Origin: Prochilodus magdalenae
Lineage: Eukaryota; Chordata; Actinopteri; Characiformes; Prochilodontidae
Assembly: GCA_024036415.1 (NCBI GenBank)
Contig: JAMWET010001940.1
Location: 580,501 to 644,500 of the forward strand
Direction: 5' to 3'
DNA: 64,000 nt
The notes below the pieces were generated by a model. The model was not told where the DNA came from and did not search any database. It worked only from the letters and a program-made list of their open reading frames with translations. Each line of letters begins with the position of its first letter. Within the stretch, counting starts at the first letter, position 1. Made by a program: the position numbers and the translations under genes. This document shows positions 63,240 to 64,000 of the stretch, piece by piece.

Positions 63240-63640
63240 AGAATAGGCATCTATAGAACGAACCGTGTTGGTTTAATTTTTAATGCTGGCCGTGGGGTCC
63301 ATTTAACGTCTTCCATCGTCCTGGGGACGTTTGGCTCCCACTAAGTGCTAAACACATGACCGCGGCTCACACGCACGCGCCTATTGATTGCTAGATGAGA
63401 TGGCTGCTCGGACGGCTGGACTGCAGGCTTGGTCGAGCCGAGCTCAGCCGGTGAGGTTTCTTTAAATAGTCTGTGTCGGTCCAAGCGGGGGCATTTATGA
63501 TTCATCCCCGGCAGAAACAGACTCCTCCTCCCAGCACAGCGAGCCTCTCTCGCACTAATTCATCACACTGACGCCTTTTCCAGCGTTAGCATTAGCGGCT
63601 GGAGCGCTGAGCTGAAATGGAGCCGTTTAATAATCACCCC
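63240..63640. promoter_or_regulatory. CpG-rich putative promoter of a neighbouring gene
   Basis: CpG density rises sharply (GACCGCGGCTCACACGCACG, GTCGAGCCGAGC, AGCGCGCGCC). One possible first coding exon is at 63400-63450 (+), 17 codons starting MAARTAGLQAW and ending at a GTGAGG donor. I recognise no protein. CHAF1B, the human neighbour, has a different start, so gene and strand are unknown. Confidence 0.4.
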
Positions 63641-63654
63641 AGCGCGCGCCCTCT

Positions 63655-63657
63655 TTC

Positions 63658-63712
<55 letters not shown>
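63655..63712. repeat. (CT)n microsatellite
   Basis: About 55 bp of CT repeat just after a CpG-rich segment. Confidence 0.95.
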
Positions 63713-63715
<3 letters not shown>

Positions 63716-64000
63716 CGGCAGTCTCACTATTACACGATGTGTGAGCTCTTCAAAACGCCGGAAACGGAGAGGTCTCTCACACACACACACACACGGCCCG
63801 AGCAGTTTAGCTCAATCTCAGGCCTCACACTGCCACCAGTTCTCAATGGAAAGCCGTATGCATTCTCTCTCTCTTTCTCCCTCTCTCCGCCCCCACCCTC
63901 CTGTCTCCCAACTCCAATGTTAACTCCTTCCTCTCTCTCAGGGTCTTAGCTTGAGCTGTTAGAGTTGGGTTGCCAGATAAAACCTCCAGATAATCCTGAA

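Larger units (their letters stand above)
56612..63240. other. Intergenic region right of morc3
   Basis: No gene recognised in 6.6 kb. It begins with the morc3 3'UTR and poly(A) signal (56936-56941). Beyond are a repeat at 58435-58634, a Tc1 fossil at 58725-59600, a LINE end at 60061-60190, a repeat fragment at 62095-62180, a SINE at 62234-62520 and a fold-back element at 62523-62690. Stretches 57000-58430 and 60200-62090 show nothing I can assign apart from short low-complexity runs. Confidence 0.65.

Overview
This is vertebrate nuclear DNA, almost certainly from a ray-finned fish. The genes are split into short exons with GT/AG introns, and the proteins are vertebrate CRYZL1, SETD4, CBR1 and MORC3 orthologues. 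The introns are full of teleost-type repeats: tRNA-derived SINEs with an AAATG-rich tail, decayed Tc1/mariner elements, LINE 3' ends, fold-back MITEs and long CA and TA microsatellites. Several repeat families look like those I know from otophysan fishes (characins, catfishes), but that is from memory and tentative. Almost none of the short open frames is a gene. The real genes had to be assembled exon by exon, and all four models below close in frame.

Layout. 1-8771: repeat-bearing non-coding DNA, probably the first intron of a minus-strand gene whose non-coding exon 1 lies at about 8772-8960 (itsn1 by analogy with human CRYZL1/ITSN1; inferred only). 8950-9060: divergent promoter. 11055-16740 (+): cryzl1, with a probable extra 21-nt microexon. 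17716-24795 (-): setd4, tail to tail with cryzl1. 24796-31407: a duplicated segment. 31408-36158 (+): cbr1, with nested transposons in intron 1. 36159-44847: an 8.7-kb gene desert. 44848-56611 (+): morc3 in 17 coding exons, with a Tc1-like element and a MITE in its last intron. 56612-63240: no gene seen, transposon fossils and SINEs. 63240-64000: a CpG-rich stretch that looks like another gene's promoter.

The main discovery is between setd4 and cbr1. These genes are divergent neighbours in human. Here the block running from setd4 intron 5, through setd4 exons 5-1 and the shared promoter, to the cbr1 5'UTR intron acceptor exists twice in tandem (copy A about 21330-25975, copy B about 26011-31405). 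Because the duplicated block spans the promoter, copy A stays joined to the intact setd4 and ends just before the cbr1 start codon. Copy B begins inside setd4 intron 5 as a headless, decaying setd4 relic and stays joined to the intact cbr1. Neither gene was broken, but the shared promoter was split into two private ones. Copy B keeps a TATA box facing cbr1; the matching site in copy A has decayed.

The genes form no operon or common pathway. CRYZL1 is a quinone-oxidoreductase-like protein, SETD4 a SET-domain methyltransferase, CBR1 an NADPH carbonyl reductase and MORC3 a nuclear GHKL ATPase with a CW zinc finger. All four human orthologues are on chromosome 21q22, so this is a rearranged piece of that ancient linkage group.
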